From Mycobacterium gallinarum (GTDB lineage: Bacteria; Actinomycetota; Actinomycetes; Mycobacteriales; Mycobacteriaceae), in the NCBI RefSeq assembly GCF_010726765.1, contig NZ_AP022601.1, forward strand, positions 2,480,001 to 2,544,000: 64,000 nt of DNA. Direction: 5' to 3'. Positions 25,916-38,557 of this stretch are shown piece after piece. Position 1 is the stretch's first letter; each line of letters begins with the position of its first letter. The translations under genes were made by a program, and so were the position numbers. The notes beneath the pieces were generated by a model, which did no database searches, had not been told where the DNA came from, and saw only the letters and a list, made by a program, of their open reading frames with translations.

Positions 25916-28900
25916 CCAGACGTCCCCGTTCCACTCGTCCGAGTCATGCTGCGAATCTGACGGGCGGCCACCGACAGGGTGGCCAGGTCAAGTTCTCCGC
26001 CCTCGTAGATCTCGGCGAGCGTTCGCCGCGCACGGCCGACTCGCGAACTGTTGGTCGACTCCCACTCGGCGATCTTCTCCTCGCCGGTCTCGTCGGGCTC
26101 GCCCACGGCCAGCACATCGAAGCACAACGCACGTAGCGAACCGTAGATGTCGTCGCGAATCGCCAGCCGCGCCAGAGAATGCCAACGGTCATCCCGTTCG
26201 AGCCGTGACACCGCCGTGAGCAGGCTGTCGGTGTTGAAGTGATCCATCAACGCGAAGTACGTGTCCGCAACCTCGGCCGGTTCGCGGTCGACTATGTCCG
26301 CGATGTCGATGACGTCGAGCAGGCTGTACTGGTACAGCCCCGTCGCGATCATGTACGCCAGGTCGGAAGACACTCCCTGCGAACTGAACTCGCCGGCCTC
26401 CTTCGACACGATCGCCTGATCGTCGCCGCGGAGCCACTCCGACATGCGCGGAGTCAGGGCGGCGACTTTGGCCGCAAACCGATTGATCTCGGCCCCGACC
26501 GCCAGCGGTTGCGGCCGGTAATTGAGCAGCCAGCGCCCGGCCCGGTCGATGAGCCGCCGCAGATCCAATGTCATCCGGTCCGACACCACCACCGACACCC
26601 CGTTTTCGCTGGCCACGCGGATCTGACGCAACACGTCGCTGATCCGGAAGATGGCGTCGGTCGCCGCATAGCTTCGGACCGCGTCCACCGGCCCCACACC
26701 GACGTCTTCGGCGACCCGGTAGGCGTAGCTGATGCCGCTGGTGTCGACGAGGTCGTTCACCAGCATCGTGGTGACGATCTCCCGACGCAGCTGGTGCGCA
26801 CGGATGTCCGCGCCGAACTCCTCGCGAAGCCTGGCGGGGAAATACACCGGCAGGCGAGCAGCGAACGCGTCCTGATCGGGCAGGTCGCTGGCGAGCACGT
26901 CGTCCTTGAGAGCAAGTTTGACGTGAGCCATCAGCGTCGCGAGTTCCGGTGAAGTCAAACCGATTCCGATTTCGGAGCGACGACTGATCTCTTTCTCGGA
27001 TGGCAGCGCCTCGAGTTCCCGGTTCAGCCCACGATCGTGGACGAAGTCCTTGATCATGCGGGCGTGGACGGGGAGCAGACTGGCCGAGTTCGCGCGGCTG
27101 GTGCCCAGCAGATCGTTCTGATCGACGTTGTCCTCGAGAACAAGACGACCGACCTCGTCGGTCATCGACAGCAGCAGTTCGGTGCGGTCCTGCGGACTGA
27201 CCTTGCCCGCGGTGACGAGTGAATCGATCAGGATCTTGATGTTGACCTCGTGGTCGGAACAGTCGACGCCTGCCGAGTTGTCCAGCGCATCGGTGTTGAT
27301 CCGGCCCCCTGCGAGATCAAACTCGACCCGCCCCAGTGAAGTCACGCCCAGGTTGCCACCTTCTCCGATGACCTTGGCGCGCACCTGATTACCGTTGACC
27401 CGCACGGGATCGTTGGCACGATCGCCGACGTCGGCATCGGACTCCGTCTCGGCCTTGATGTAGGTGCCGATGCCGCCGTTGAACAGCAGATCCGCAGGCG
27501 CCATCAGGATCGCCTTCATCAGCGCGGGTGGGGTGAGTTCCTCGACGCCGTCCTCGATGCCCAGTGCCGTGCGGGCCTGCGAGCTGATCGGGATCGCCTT
27601 CTGTTCCCTGCTGTACACGCCGCCGCCCTCGCTGATCAGCGAGGCGTTGTAGTCCTCCCAGCTGGACCGCGGCAGTTCAAACAGTCGCTTGCGCTCGTCC
27701 CACGACGTCGCCGCGTCGGGGTCCGGGTCGATGAAGATGTGCCGATGGTCGAACGCGGCGCGCAGTCGAATGTGCTTGGACAGCAGCATTCCGTTGCCGA
27801 ACACGTCGCCGCTCATGTCACCGACGCCGACGACGGTGAAGTCCTCGGACTGGGTGTCGACGCCCATCTCTTTGAAATGCCGTTTGACCGATTCCCACGC
27901 ACCCTTGGCGGTGATACCCATCGCCTTGTGGTCGTAGCCCACCGATCCGCCCGACGCGAAGGCGTCGCCGAGCCAGAAGCCGTAGGACAGCGCCACCTCG
28001 TTGGCGATGTCTGAGAACGTCGCGGTGCCCTTGTCGGCGGCGACGACGAGATACGCGTCGTCGCCGTCCCTGCGCACGACGTCGGCCGGCGTCACAACCG
28101 CCCCGGTGACCTTGTCGACGTTGTCGGTGACGTCGAGCAGACCGGAGATGAAGAGTCGGTAGCACGCCACGCCCTCGCTGCGTTGGGCGTCTCGGTCGGC
28201 TGCGGCGTCGCCGGTGGCCGGGGGCGGGTCCTTGACGACGAACCCACCCTTGGCGCCGACCGGCACGATGACGGCGTTCTTCACCGCCTGAGCCTTCACG
28301 AGGCCCAGGATCTCGGTGCGGAAGTCCTCTCTGCGATCCGACCAGCGCAGTCCGCCGCGGGCCACATGCCCGAATCGCAGGTGTACGCCCTCGACGCGCG
28401 GCGAGTACACGAAGATCTCGAACCTGGGTCGCGGCAGCGGGAGTTCGTCGATCAGGCCTGGGTTCAGCTTGAAGGACAGGACGTTTCGTGCGCGCGCGGA
28501 CTCCTGCCGGGTGACGAAGTAGTTGGTGCGCAGCGTGGCCTGAATCATCGACGCGAACGCGCGCAGAACTCGGTCGGTGTCGAGACTGACCAAGGCGTCG
28601 ATGTCGGCGGCGACGGCTGCTGCGGCGGCCTGGGCGTCGCGTCGTCGCGGCGCATCGTCTGTCGGCGCGGTCGGACAGAACAGGGCCTCGAATAATTCGA
28701 CCAGCGATCGCGCCGTCGCGGCGTTGTCGTTGATCACGGACTCGATGTGTGACTGGCTGTACGGAAAACCCGCCTGCTTCAGATATTTCGCATAGCTGCG
28801 TACAACGGCTACCTGCTGCCAGGTGAGGCCGGCCCGCAGGACGAGTTCGTTGAACCGGTCGATCTCGGCGCGGCCGTGCCAGATCGCGGTCACCGCATCG

Positions 28901-30795
28901 GCGAAGCGCATCTGGGCGGCGTCGCGTTCAGGGCCCGGCGGCACCTCCGGTACGGAACTGTGCGGCGACATCTTGAATTGGTAGATCCACACCGGCAAAC
29001 CGTCGGGTCGGGTCACGGTGAACGGCCGCTCCTCGAGCACCACGACACCCATCGACTGCAGCATCGGGAGTAGGGCACTCAGGGACGCGGACTGTCCGCC
29101 GAGATACAGGGTGAGCTGCGCGATGTGTTCCTCGACGGCGTCCAGGAGCACAGGCTTGATCGAATTATCTTGCAGCTCTTCGATGATGGCGATGTCGTTG
29201 ATCGCTTCATGCGGCGTGAAGGCCTGCTTGTAGGACTCCGAGAACGCCGACGCGTAGTGCGCTGCCTTGGCTTGGTCGATGGAACCGGTCCTGACCGCAC
29301 CGGTCAGCAGGTCTCCCCACGTGCGGGCCGCCTCTGTCAGCAGACCCTGGATGCGGGTTTCGTTCTCCATCGAGGCATCGATGTCCGCCGGACGCGAGCC
29401 GTCGGGCATGCGGACCGTGAAATGCACTACGGCCCATGGTGATTCACTGACGCGTGCGGTGTACTCGATGCTGACCCCGCCGAGCTCGCGCACCAGGATG
29501 TTCTGCATCTCCAGCCGCACGTCGGTGGTGTAACGGTCACGGGGAAGGTACACCAGACACGAGACGAAATGGGCGAGCGAATCGGCCCGCATGAACAACA
29601 GGGTGCGGCGTCGCGACCCGAGGTCGACGACCGCCTTGACCATGTCGAGCAGCGCCCGTGCCGACAGCGCGAACAACTCCGAACGGGGAATGGTCTGGAT
29701 GATGTCGAGCAGCAACTGGCCCGGGTGGCTCGGATCGCGCTGCGAGAGCGCCAACGCCTCGCGCACTCGCCCGGAAATCAGCGGTATTTCAAGCACATTG
29801 GCATTGGTCGCCGCGACGGTGAACAGGCCGACGAAACGGTGTTCTATCACCGTCGGACCCAACTGCTCGCGTACGACGACGATGTAAGGGTACGCGCCGT
29901 AACGAAGGTAGCTGGGGATGGTCGCCTGAGCCAGCACAAGCAGCTCGTCGCTGTGCGTCAACTGCGGCAGCACATCCTGGCGCAGCCGGAGGACGCCGAG
30001 CCGGCTCGCCGGGTCCACCGAAGATCGACCATTGTCGACGGAGCAGCGTTGGTAGCCGAGCAGCACGAAGTGCCCGTCGGCGAGCCACCGCAGCAGCGCT
30101 GCAACGTCTTTGCGATCCCGCCCGGGGAATCGGCCGTTGTGGTCGTTATCGAGTTCGAACGCCAGTTGGCGCATCGAGGCACCCATCGCGCTGGAGTCCA
30201 GCGCGACCTGCCGTGCGTCGGCCAGGACGCCCGGCAGCAACTGGGCAACCTGGGTGAGCGCGCCGCTGTCCGCGGCTTGGCCGAGTTGAACATGGATCCA
30301 AGACTCATCGACGCCTTCACGCGACGCCGCCGGGTCGGCGGACGGCCGGACGTCGAGCAGCTCGCCGTTCGAGCTTCGTCGCACCCGGAAGACCGGGTTC
30401 ATGATCGCCGAGTACGAGACGCCGAATCGGTGCAGCAGCACGGTCACCGAATCCATCACCATCGGGCTGTAATCAGTGACGATCTGCATCGCCGGACCGA
30501 AGCCCTTCGGGTCGTCCCCGCCGTATACCGCGACCCGCGTTTCGCCGACCGCCCGACGCTGCCCAAGGCGATGATGCGCGGTCACGAGCGCCGGGCCCAT
30601 CATCTGGCGCGACGACATATCGACCGGCAGGGTCAGCGACGCGTCGGACGCGGGTGCATCGTGCGGGCCGCGGTAGGTATCGAGATAGGCGTGCGCGAGC
30701 CGCGCGACGTCTTCCGGGCTCAGCGCGTGAGGTGCTGAAGGTCCGGCGCGACCGGGACCAGCTGGTCCGCCGATGGCTCCCGGATTCACCGACAT
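25912..30795 (-). CDS. gdh: NAD-dependent glutamate dehydrogenase, large (about 180 kDa) class
   Basis: A 1627-residue enzyme converting glutamate to 2-oxoglutarate and ammonium with NAD. Long N-terminal regulatory region (about 1-700, with ACT-like segments), then the catalytic core: [40 protein letters not shown] (substrate-binding Lys), [20 protein letters not shown], and [20 protein letters not shown] of the NAD-binding fold. The size matches the GDH180 group of Rv2476c. In mycobacteria it is inhibited by unphosphorylated GarA. It is the first gene of an ATGA-coupled three-gene run. Confidence 0.96.
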   Translation of the reverse strand: MSVNPGAIGGPAGPGRAGPSAPHALSPEDVARLAHAYLDTYRGPHDAPASDASLTLPVDMSSRQMMGPALVTAHHRLGQRRAVGETRVAVYGGDDPKGFGPAMQIVTDYSPMVMDSVTVLLHRFGVSYSAIMNPVFRVRRSSNGELLDVRPSADPAASREGVDESWIHVQLGQAADSGALTQVAQLLPGVLADARQVALDSSAMGASMRQLAFELDNDHNGRFPGRDRKDVAALLRWLADGHFVLLGYQRCSVDNGRSSVDPASRLGVLRLRQDVLPQLTHSDELLVLAQATIPSYLRYGAYPYIVVVREQLGPTVIEHRFVGLFTVAATNANVLEIPLISGRVREALALSQRDPSHPGQLLLDIIQTIPRSELFALSARALLDMVKAVVDLGSRRRTLLFMRADSLAHFVSCLVYLPRDRYTTDVRLEMQNILVRELGGVSIEYTARVSESPWAVVHFTVRMPDGSRPADIDASMENETRIQGLLTEAARTWGDLLTGAVRTGSIDQAKAAHYASAFSESYKQAFTPHEAINDIAIIEELQDNSIKPVLLDAVEEHIAQLTLYLGGQSASLSALLPMLQSMGVVVLEERPFTVTRPDGLPVWIYQFKMSPHSSVPEVPPGPERDAAQMRFADAVTAIWHGRAEIDRFNELVLRAGLTWQQVAVVRSYAKYLKQAGFPYSQSHIESVINDNAATARSLVELFEALFCPTAPTDDAPRRRDAQAAAAAVAADIDALVSLDTDRVLRAFASMIQATLRTNYFVTRQESARARNVLSFKLNPGLIDELPLPRPRFEIFVYSPRVEGVHLRFGHVARGGLRWSDRREDFRTEILGLVKAQAVKNAVIVPVGAKGGFVVKDPPPATGDAAADRDAQRSEGVACYRLFISGLLDVTDNVDKVTGAVVTPADVVRRDGDDAYLVVAADKGTATFSDIANEVALSYGFWLGDAFASGGSVGYDHKAMGITAKGAWESVKRHFKEMGVDTQSEDFTVVGVGDMSGDVFGNGMLLSKHIRLRAAFDHRHIFIDPDPDAATSWDERKRLFELPRSSWEDYNASLISEGGGVYSREQKAIPISSQARTALGIEDGVEELTPPALMKAILMAPADLLFNGGIGTYIKAETESDADVGDRANDPVRVNGNQVRAKVIGEGGNLGVTSLGRVEFDLAGGRINTDALDNSAGVDCSDHEVNIKILIDSLVTAGKVSPQDRTELLLSMTDEVGRLVLEDNVDQNDLLGTSRANSASLLPVHARMIKDFVHDRGLNRELEALPSEKEISRRSEIGIGLTSPELATLMAHVKLALKDDVLASDLPDQDAFAARLPVYFPARLREEFGADIRAHQLRREIVTTMLVNDLVDTSGISYAYRVAEDVGVGPVDAVRSYAATDAIFRISDVLRQIRVASENGVSVVVSDRMTLDLRRLIDRAGRWLLNYRPQPLAVGAEINRFAAKVAALTPRMSEWLRGDDQAIVSKEAGEFSSQGVSSDLAYMIATGLYQYSLLDVIDIADIVDREPAEVADTYFALMDHFNTDSLLTAVSRLERDDRWHSLARLAIRDDIYGSLRALCFDVLAVGEPDETGEEKIAEWESTNSSRVGRARRTLAEIYEGGELDLATLSVAARQIRSMTRTSGTGTSG

Positions 30796-30888
30796 GCGAC
30801 GCTCCTCGCCTGTACCCGTGGACCGCCCGTCATTGGACGTCGTCGCCGGCTCGACGAGCAGGCGACCACGTGGTCCGCACGATGGACA

Positions 30889-32562
<1,674 letters not shown>

Positions 32563-32658
32563 GCCGTGGTGTTGCCTTTCAAAAGAGGGTCGAGTCGTTT
32601 ATCGCCGCCGACCATCCTAGGCGTGGCCCCTACGGTCGAGCCGACCGTGTGCCTGCGG

Positions 32659-33117
32659 CTACGCCGACAGTGGCAGCTCCCGGCCTGACTCGTCGGCGGC
32701 GCCGTCATCGCTGGCGTCGGAGGTTTCGTCGGCAAGGTCGGTGACCCGCGCGTCGGCCGGTTGTTTGGTCCGGTCGATGCGGGCGGTGCAGCGGGCCAGA
32801 TCTGGGCCGACGGATGTCGCCCGTACCTCGACCGACGAGCGCCGGTTGCCGTCACGGTCCTCGTACTCGCTGGTGTAGACGTGTCCGACGACGATCACCG
32901 GATCGCCCTTCACGAGACCGGCGCTGGCACCAGCGACCGCGCGCCCCCAGCAGGTCACCGTCACGAACAACGAGTTGCCCGGCTCCCATGTTCCTTCGGC
33001 AGTGCGGCGGCGGGAATTACTGGCGACGCGGAACCTGACCATCTCCTGCTCGCCGACCTGGCGGTGGATTGGATCGGTGACGATATTGCCGACGATGTGA
33101 AACGGCGTCTCGAACAT
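32659..33117 (-). CDS. single-stranded DNA-binding protein paralogue (SSB-b type)
   Basis: 152 residues from MFETPFHIVGNIVTDPIHRQ, an OB fold with VRFRVASNSRRR and a Trp-bearing strand (FVTVTCWGRAVAGASAGLVK) followed by the DPVIVVGHVYTSEYEDRDGN hairpin. The tail is acidic but ends RELPLSA, lacking the D-D-D-I-P-F partner-binding tip of the main SSB, so it fits the second mycobacterial SSB (Rv2478c). The 75-residue upstream extension of the frame from 33342 is not OB-like and is excluded. Confidence 0.9.
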   Translation of the reverse strand: MFETPFHIVGNIVTDPIHRQVGEQEMVRFRVASNSRRRTAEGTWEPGNSLFVTVTCWGRAVAGASAGLVKGDPVIVVGHVYTSEYEDRDGNRRSSVEVRATSVGPDLARCTARIDRTKQPADARVTDLADETSDASDDGAADESGRELPLSA

Positions 33118-33265
33118 GATGCTTCCTTTCATTACGTGCGACGGCCGGCGACCCGGCGCGTCGGTGACACGACCATTGACCGTCGGGCCGCCGACATCGA
33201 GACCACGTACGGTCGGCGCCGCCCCGCGGCTGTGGATCAATCCGCCGTTGTGGATAGGCCGCGGG

Positions 33266-33608
33266 TCAGCCTTCGAGTGCCTCCGCACAACCCGCCGATC
33301 CCAACCGCCGCGAAACCTCGCGCGAGAAGTAGCCGACGCCATGTGGACCGCTCGGCATCAGGCACGCCAGTCCGCTGCCGCGGACAAAGCCACCTGCCGC
33401 GAAATCCTCTACCTGCCAACGGGTTACCTGCTCGACCCAATCAGGCAGCTGGGCGGTGCGCTTCGGTGCCCCGGTGGTTCCGCCCGATTCGAAGATCAGC
33501 GGGATCGGCGCCGAAATGCCATGCGATCGCCGCGCGCAGAAACGCGTCCGGGTCCTCGACGGGTCGGTCGCGCGGAACGTCCAGCAATGAGAAGTCGACA
33601 CCGGTCAC
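33266..33608 (-). pseudogene. decayed AMP-binding (adenylate-forming enzyme-like) gene
   Basis: Minus-strand codons from a GTG at 33608 read VTGVDFSLLDVPRDRPVEDP, then AFLRAAIAWHFGA, and stop making sense. One frame over, the sequence resumes with PIPLIFESGGTTGAPKRTAQ, a P-loop-like S/T-G-G-T-T-G-x-P-K motif of adenylate-forming enzymes. It continues PDWVEQVTRWQVEDFAAGGF and LMPSGPHGVGYFSREVSRRL, then ends abruptly. A large internal deletion with frameshift near 33510-33520 and a lost C-terminus are the simplest explanation. Original substrate unknown. Confidence 0.65.
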
Positions 33609-33736
33609 GGCACCAGTGGTGTCACCGCCACGTGGCATGCAGCGTGACCTATCTCGCGAAAATGCGTGCGTTAACGTGCCATTCGGCAAGCGTCTACCGC
33701 GCGTGCCGGTCACGATGCCCCGTACATTGAAGGCCC

Positions 33737-34135
33737 ATGAGCGAGGATCTGGAGTTGGTGGTGTTCGGCGCGCACCTGCGGGGCGGACCGCTGTCTCACG
33801 AACTCACGGATTTGGGCGCGCAGTGGGCCGGCGAGATCACCACGGCCCCCAGGTACCGGATGTCGGTGCTGCCGACCGACCCGCCCAAGCCCGCCGTCAC
33901 CCGCGTGCCCGACGGCGCTGCGGGCGCCTCCATCATGGGTCATCGCTGGTTGCTCTCGCCACGGGCACTCGGCTTGTTCCTCGCGGCGCTCCCCGCGCCC
34001 ATGCAGTTGGGCAAGGTCGAGTTCGAGGACGGCACATGGCGAACCGGATTCAGTTGCGATGCTTCAGCCGCCACCGGCCCCGACATAAGTCGCTATGGCA
34101 GCTGGCCCGTCGCCATTGCGGCACGGGCGGTCTAA
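33737..34135 (+). CDS. allophanate-hydrolase-related (AtzF C-terminal-like) protein
   Basis: A 132-residue protein starting MSEDLELVVFGAHLRGGPLS. V-V-F-G-A-H-L-x-G-x-P-L-x-x-x-L-T-x-x-G is followed by the TTAPRYRMSVLPTDPPKPAV strand and then LAALPAPMQLGKVEFEDGTW and GFSCDA. This is the small gamma-glutamylcyclotransferase-like domain found at the C-terminus of allophanate hydrolase and as stand-alone proteins. No amidase domain is present, so it is not a full allophanate hydrolase. Function unknown. Confidence 0.8.
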   Translation: MSEDLELVVFGAHLRGGPLSHELTDLGAQWAGEITTAPRYRMSVLPTDPPKPAVTRVPDGAAGASIMGHRWLLSPRALGLFLAALPAPMQLGKVEFEDGTWRTGFSCDASAATGPDISRYGSWPVAIAARAV

Positions 34136-34141
34136 CGACCG

Positions 34142-36148
34142 CTACTGGGACTGCTCCTCGCGGCGGGCAAGCTCGGCGAGCATCCTGTTGTACGCGGCGA
34201 GGTCGGCCTCGTCGTCGCGATCCGCGGCGCGGTCCAGCCGCTTCGCGGTGCGCTCGTCGCTGCGGCGCCACTGAATCAGCAGCGCGGCCATCACGATGAC
34301 GAGCGGCAACTCGCCTGCCGCCCAGGCGATTCCACCACCCAGCCGTTGGTCGCCGAGCAGGTCGTTGTGCCAGTACAGCTGCAGCGACTTGTAGAACGGC
34401 TCTCCCAGTACCGTGTTCGTGCTCATCAACACCACCCCGAAGAACGCGTGGAATGGCAACGACGCGAACACCATGCCGACCTTGCCCAGCGGCGGGATCG
34501 GCCGCGGAGTCGGATCGACGCCGATCACCACCCAATAGAACAGGTAGCCGGTCAGGAGGAAGTGCAGATTCATCGCGAGGTGGGCGGGGTGGCTGTCCAC
34601 CGCCGCGTCGAAGATGCCGCCGAAGTACAGCCCGTAGAAACCCGCCACGAACAGGAACGTCGCGACGAACGGATTGGTGAGCACGCGCGACACCCGAGAA
34701 TGCAGGGCGGCGAGCAGCCACTCCCTGGGCCCCGGCGGATCGTCGCGGCCAGCGGCGGGTAGCGCCCGCAATGCGAGCGTGACGGGAGCCCCGAGCACGA
34801 GCAGGATCGGCGCGAGCATCGACAGCAGCATGTGCGCGGCCATGTGCATGCTGAACATGGCCGGCATATACCGGCCGACGCCTGATGACGTGGCGAACAG
34901 GAGGACCAGACAACCCAGGAGCCATGCCACGGTCCGGCCGATCGGCCATGTGTCGCCGCGGCGCCGCAGCCTGATGACGGCAACCGTGTACACGACGGCG
35001 AACACGATGGCTGCCGTGCCGAATACCAAGTCGAAGCGCCAGTCGAACAGGATGCGGGCCAGCGTTGGTGGACCTGCCAGGTCGTAGCCGATTTCGATCA
35101 CCGGGATGGAGGGATTGAAGATGGGGGGCGCAGGGGGCGGTGTCCGCCCCAGCGCGACGGCGATACCGAACGTCAGGCCGAACACCACCGCTTCCACGAG
35201 TGCCAACCTGATCAACGGAACGCGCGCCCCAGGGTCCGCCTCCAGCGCGGCGACACCGCGGCGGCGTTGCAACCAACCGAGCGCACCGAGTACGCACAGC
35301 GCCGCCGTCTTGGCCAGGATCAGCCAGCCGTACGCGGTGTCGAACAGATCTGAGGGCTGAACCCGGACGAGGGCGTTGACGACACCGCTGAACGCCATGG
35401 CGACGAAGCACCACAGTGCGACCGCCGAGAATCGACGCGCCGCCAGGTAGGCGTGCTCGCCACCGCGCAGCGCGTGCACCAGCAGCGCCAGCAACCCGCC
35501 GGCCCAGAGCGCGCCGGCCACGAGGTGGATGAGCAGGCTGTTGGTGGCCAGATCGTGGGAACCGCCGGAGGCCGAATGACCGGTCAGCGCCAGCGGCAGC
35601 AGGGTGGCCAGGGACCCCGCGAACAGCAGCGGCGTCGGCGACCAGCGCAGGACCGGGATGCTGGCGATGGTCACGGCAGCGGCGATGAAGACGGTCCACC
35701 GCCACGCCCCGGCGATCTCGACCAGGCTCGCCACCGACCAGATCGCGGACGGGTCCAGGCGCGAGGAGATGGGCTGCCCGGTGACGTCGGACACGGTCAG
35801 CGGGACCAGCAACGCGGCGCAGACGGTCCACACGCCGGAGGCGACAGTGCCGAGCCGCAGCGCACGATAGCCGCCGGCGTCGAGCACCCCGTTGGCCTGC
35901 GGAGGTACCAGGAATGCGGCGAACAGGAACGACCCGACGGCGATCACGGCGGCGATCTCCCCCGCTGCTCGGACGAACGGCAGGCCATACGTGGTCACCG
36001 GGCCCGGATCGGGCAGCCCCGTCGCCGTCAGCGCATCCGCGAGCGACAGCGCGCCCAGGCCCGCGGCGGTCGCCCCGGCCAGCACAGCGACCCCGACGAG
36101 CACCGGCCACACCGGGCCGGTGCGCACGCGGGATGCGACCGTCGTCAT
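34142..36148 (-). CDS. CopD-CtaG fusion membrane protein (copper resistance D / cytochrome c oxidase assembly)
   Basis: 668 residues with about 16 hydrophobic spans. The N-terminal half (about 1-330) matches CopD-type copper transport proteins, including LLIHLVAGALWAGGLLALLV and its conserved His. The C-terminal half is a caa3-type CtaG domain, with SMHMAAHMLLSMLAPILLVL, NLHFLLTGYLFYWVVIGVDP and LPFHAFFGVVLMSTNTVLGE providing the clustered His/Met residues. Probable role: copper delivery in cytochrome oxidase assembly. A charged cytosolic tail follows. Similar fusions occur in mycobacteria (Rv0102 type). Convergent with the preceding gene. Confidence 0.9.
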   Translation of the reverse strand: MTTVASRVRTGPVWPVLVGVAVLAGATAAGLGALSLADALTATGLPDPGPVTTYGLPFVRAAGEIAAVIAVGSFLFAAFLVPPQANGVLDAGGYRALRLGTVASGVWTVCAALLVPLTVSDVTGQPISSRLDPSAIWSVASLVEIAGAWRWTVFIAAAVTIASIPVLRWSPTPLLFAGSLATLLPLALTGHSASGGSHDLATNSLLIHLVAGALWAGGLLALLVHALRGGEHAYLAARRFSAVALWCFVAMAFSGVVNALVRVQPSDLFDTAYGWLILAKTAALCVLGALGWLQRRRGVAALEADPGARVPLIRLALVEAVVFGLTFGIAVALGRTPPPAPPIFNPSIPVIEIGYDLAGPPTLARILFDWRFDLVFGTAAIVFAVVYTVAVIRLRRRGDTWPIGRTVAWLLGCLVLLFATSSGVGRYMPAMFSMHMAAHMLLSMLAPILLVLGAPVTLALRALPAAGRDDPPGPREWLLAALHSRVSRVLTNPFVATFLFVAGFYGLYFGGIFDAAVDSHPAHLAMNLHFLLTGYLFYWVVIGVDPTPRPIPPLGKVGMVFASLPFHAFFGVVLMSTNTVLGEPFYKSLQLYWHNDLLGDQRLGGGIAWAAGELPLVIVMAALLIQWRRSDERTAKRLDRAADRDDEADLAAYNRMLAELARREEQSQ

Positions 36149-36217
36149 GCGTTCAGCGTATGGCGTGGCCAGTCGCCAGCCCGCAGGCGATATCCGGAAT
36201 GCGTGGTGGGCGAGCTG

Positions 36218-38557
36218 CTAGGCCGGTTCGGTGCGGAGGTTGCGGCGCGCGACCTCGCGCGCATAGAACTGCTCGCGGGAGAACTGCTCGACCTTGTCCA
36301 TGTCGCGCAGAATGCCGCGCAACTCGGTCGCGAACGCTGCGCGTCGCTCGTCCAGATCGGCGGCCGGTGTCAGCAGATTCTGGTCGGCGACCACCTGACG
36401 CGCCGTCGCGAACAACAGGGCGGACACCGACTCGTTGCTCTGCACCCGATGCTGCGCGCTGTATTGATTGCCGAGACCCAGCGCTTGCTTGGTCAACGCC
36501 TTCTCGTCGATGTCGGGGGGCGATTCACGCAACACATCCGCCACGATCTCGTACGCCTCGAAGAACGGTCGCAGCATCGCACCGGCGATGAGCGGACGTT
36601 TGGCGCGCAGCACGCTGTCGACGTCTCCCGACGCGACGTGCGACTCCCAGTCCTGGTGCCAGGACATCTCTTCGGCGACATGCTCGCGGAAGGCTGCCGA
36701 GTCGGCGAAGTAGAAATCGAACTTCAACAGAGCGCGGAGCCGCATCGCCTGGCTCCAAAACGCTTCCAAGCGGTCACCTTCGGCGCGCCCCGAGTACGCC
36801 AGCGCCAGGTCGACGATCGACGTCTCGAGGAACGCGTCGATGAGCGTGTTGCGGTAGAACGCCGCCTCGTGCTCGTCCTCGGGCGCAATCCGCCACACCG
36901 GCTCGCGGCCACCGTCGACGCACGTGACCGGATGACCGTTGGACAGCGCGTCGAGCGCGGCGCGCACCCCGTCGGCAGTGCGCAACCGTAACGCGCTGTT
37001 GGTCATCGGAGTTTGCTTGCGCTCCAAGTAATCCAGCGCATCCTGCAAGGTGTGGTGCAGTTGATCGAGTGTCAGGGCGACACCGCGGGTGGTCAGCAGC
37101 AGCGCCGACACCAGCGCGGTCGCATTGACCGGCGTTGCCCGCAGGATCCGCCACGACACCTCGAAGGCCATCTTCTGCATGGCCAGGCGTTTGGCGGCCT
37201 CGTCGGTGGCCATCGGACCGTGTGGGGCACCGAGGTATTCGCGCATCGACACCGCCGCGGGAAAGCGGACGTAGATCTTGCCGTAGTTGCGTTCACCCTG
37301 CGCCTTGATGAAGTTGTACATCCAGGACAAACCCTCGGGCGTCTTCTCGCCTCCTCGCGCATATGCGGCGTATTCGGCGGTTTCGTGCAGTTGGTCGAAG
37401 CTGATCGATACCGGCTGCAGCAGGATGTCGTCGCTGCGGCCGTCGAGGTACGCATCAGCGACGTAGGCGAGCAGACCGAGTTTGGGCGGCAACATCTTTC
37501 CGGTGCGTGAGCGGGTGCCCTCGATAGACCAGCTGAGGTTGAAGCGTTTCTCGACGATGTAGCCGACGAACTGCCGCAGCACGTATTTGTAGAGCGGGTC
37601 GTCGAGCTTGCGGCGCAGGAAGATCACGCCCGAGTGACGCATCAGCGGACCCATGAACCCGAAGGACAGGTTGATGCCCGCGAAGGTGTGCACCGGTGGC
37701 AATCGGTTCTCCTGCATGGCCACCGGGACGATCACACCGTCGAGATAAGACCTGTGGGAGAACAGCAGCACCGCGGGATGGTTCTCCAGGCTGTCGCGCA
37801 TCGCCTCGACCTCGGCGCGGTCGTAGTCGACGTTGGGATCGAACCCGCGGCTGAAGATGGCGCGGCCCAGCGACGGGATCAGGTCGACCGAAAAGCGGCT
37901 CCAGCCGGTGGAGAGCTCATCGAGCATCTCCCCCGCCTTTTCGACCGTCGCATCCGGGATCTGTTCCAGGCCTTCGCGAAACCGCGATGAGGCCAGGATC
38001 TCTGGCTTCATCAGGCGCGGGGACTTGTATTCCGGTCCCAGCAGGCGCAGCTCGACACGCTCGATCGCCAACGCCGCGCGACGCATCACGAATCGCGCGA
38101 ACTCCCGAGAGTTCTCGGCGACCGTGGTGTCGGCCCACTGCTGCCGAAGCTCCGAAACCTTGGCGGGCTCGCCGGCGACCACCCGCGCGCGAGACGGATC
38201 CTTGCGCAGGATGCGGCGCTGCAGAAGCTCTGGCGGCCGGTAGGTGTCGCGACCCGACAGCAGCGACACCACCTTCGAACGGGTCGGTAGTCCGCCCGGC
38301 ACCCAGAACACCCGCACGGGGACAACGGACCGATCCTCGTCGGCCTCCAGCTCGGCGACGAGCTGAGCGAGCACGCCGGGAGGCGGATCGTCGTCGGGCA
38401 GCCGCAACACGTCCACCTTGGCGTCGGGATGCTCGCGGCGCTGCTGTTCCAGCCAGTCGTTGAGCAGTTCCTGCTCGGCCGGCGACGACACCGATGCCAG
38501 CACGAGTGAGTCGTCGGTAGCGGTGAACGGTGCCATCTGGTCCGCGGTGGGTTTCAC
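36218..38557 (-). CDS. plsB2: glycerol-3-phosphate acyltransferase
   Basis: 779 residues. Catalytic H-x4-D in [18 protein letters not shown] (about residue 270), followed by the block with [40 protein letters not shown] (block III E-G-T-R-S-R) and [10 protein letters not shown] (block IV). It transfers an acyl chain to sn-1 of glycerol-3-phosphate, the first step to phospholipid and triacylglycerol. It starts within the plsC stop (ATGA overlap), so the three lipid genes are coupled. Orthologue of Rv2482c. Confidence 0.96.
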   Translation of the reverse strand: MKPTADQMAPFTATDDSLVLASVSSPAEQELLNDWLEQQRREHPDAKVDVLRLPDDDPPPGVLAQLVAELEADEDRSVVPVRVFWVPGGLPTRSKVVSLLSGRDTYRPPELLQRRILRKDPSRARVVAGEPAKVSELRQQWADTTVAENSREFARFVMRRAALAIERVELRLLGPEYKSPRLMKPEILASSRFREGLEQIPDATVEKAGEMLDELSTGWSRFSVDLIPSLGRAIFSRGFDPNVDYDRAEVEAMRDSLENHPAVLLFSHRSYLDGVIVPVAMQENRLPPVHTFAGINLSFGFMGPLMRHSGVIFLRRKLDDPLYKYVLRQFVGYIVEKRFNLSWSIEGTRSRTGKMLPPKLGLLAYVADAYLDGRSDDILLQPVSISFDQLHETAEYAAYARGGEKTPEGLSWMYNFIKAQGERNYGKIYVRFPAAVSMREYLGAPHGPMATDEAAKRLAMQKMAFEVSWRILRATPVNATALVSALLLTTRGVALTLDQLHHTLQDALDYLERKQTPMTNSALRLRTADGVRAALDALSNGHPVTCVDGGREPVWRIAPEDEHEAAFYRNTLIDAFLETSIVDLALAYSGRAEGDRLEAFWSQAMRLRALLKFDFYFADSAAFREHVAEEMSWHQDWESHVASGDVDSVLRAKRPLIAGAMLRPFFEAYEIVADVLRESPPDIDEKALTKQALGLGNQYSAQHRVQSNESVSALLFATARQVVADQNLLTPAADLDERRAAFATELRGILRDMDKVEQFSREQFYAREVARRNLRTEPA

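Noticed and set aside
34050-36110. 686-residue minus-strand frame
   Set aside because: Alternative frame of the CopD-CtaG gene; very Arg-rich, without hydrophobic spans or motifs.
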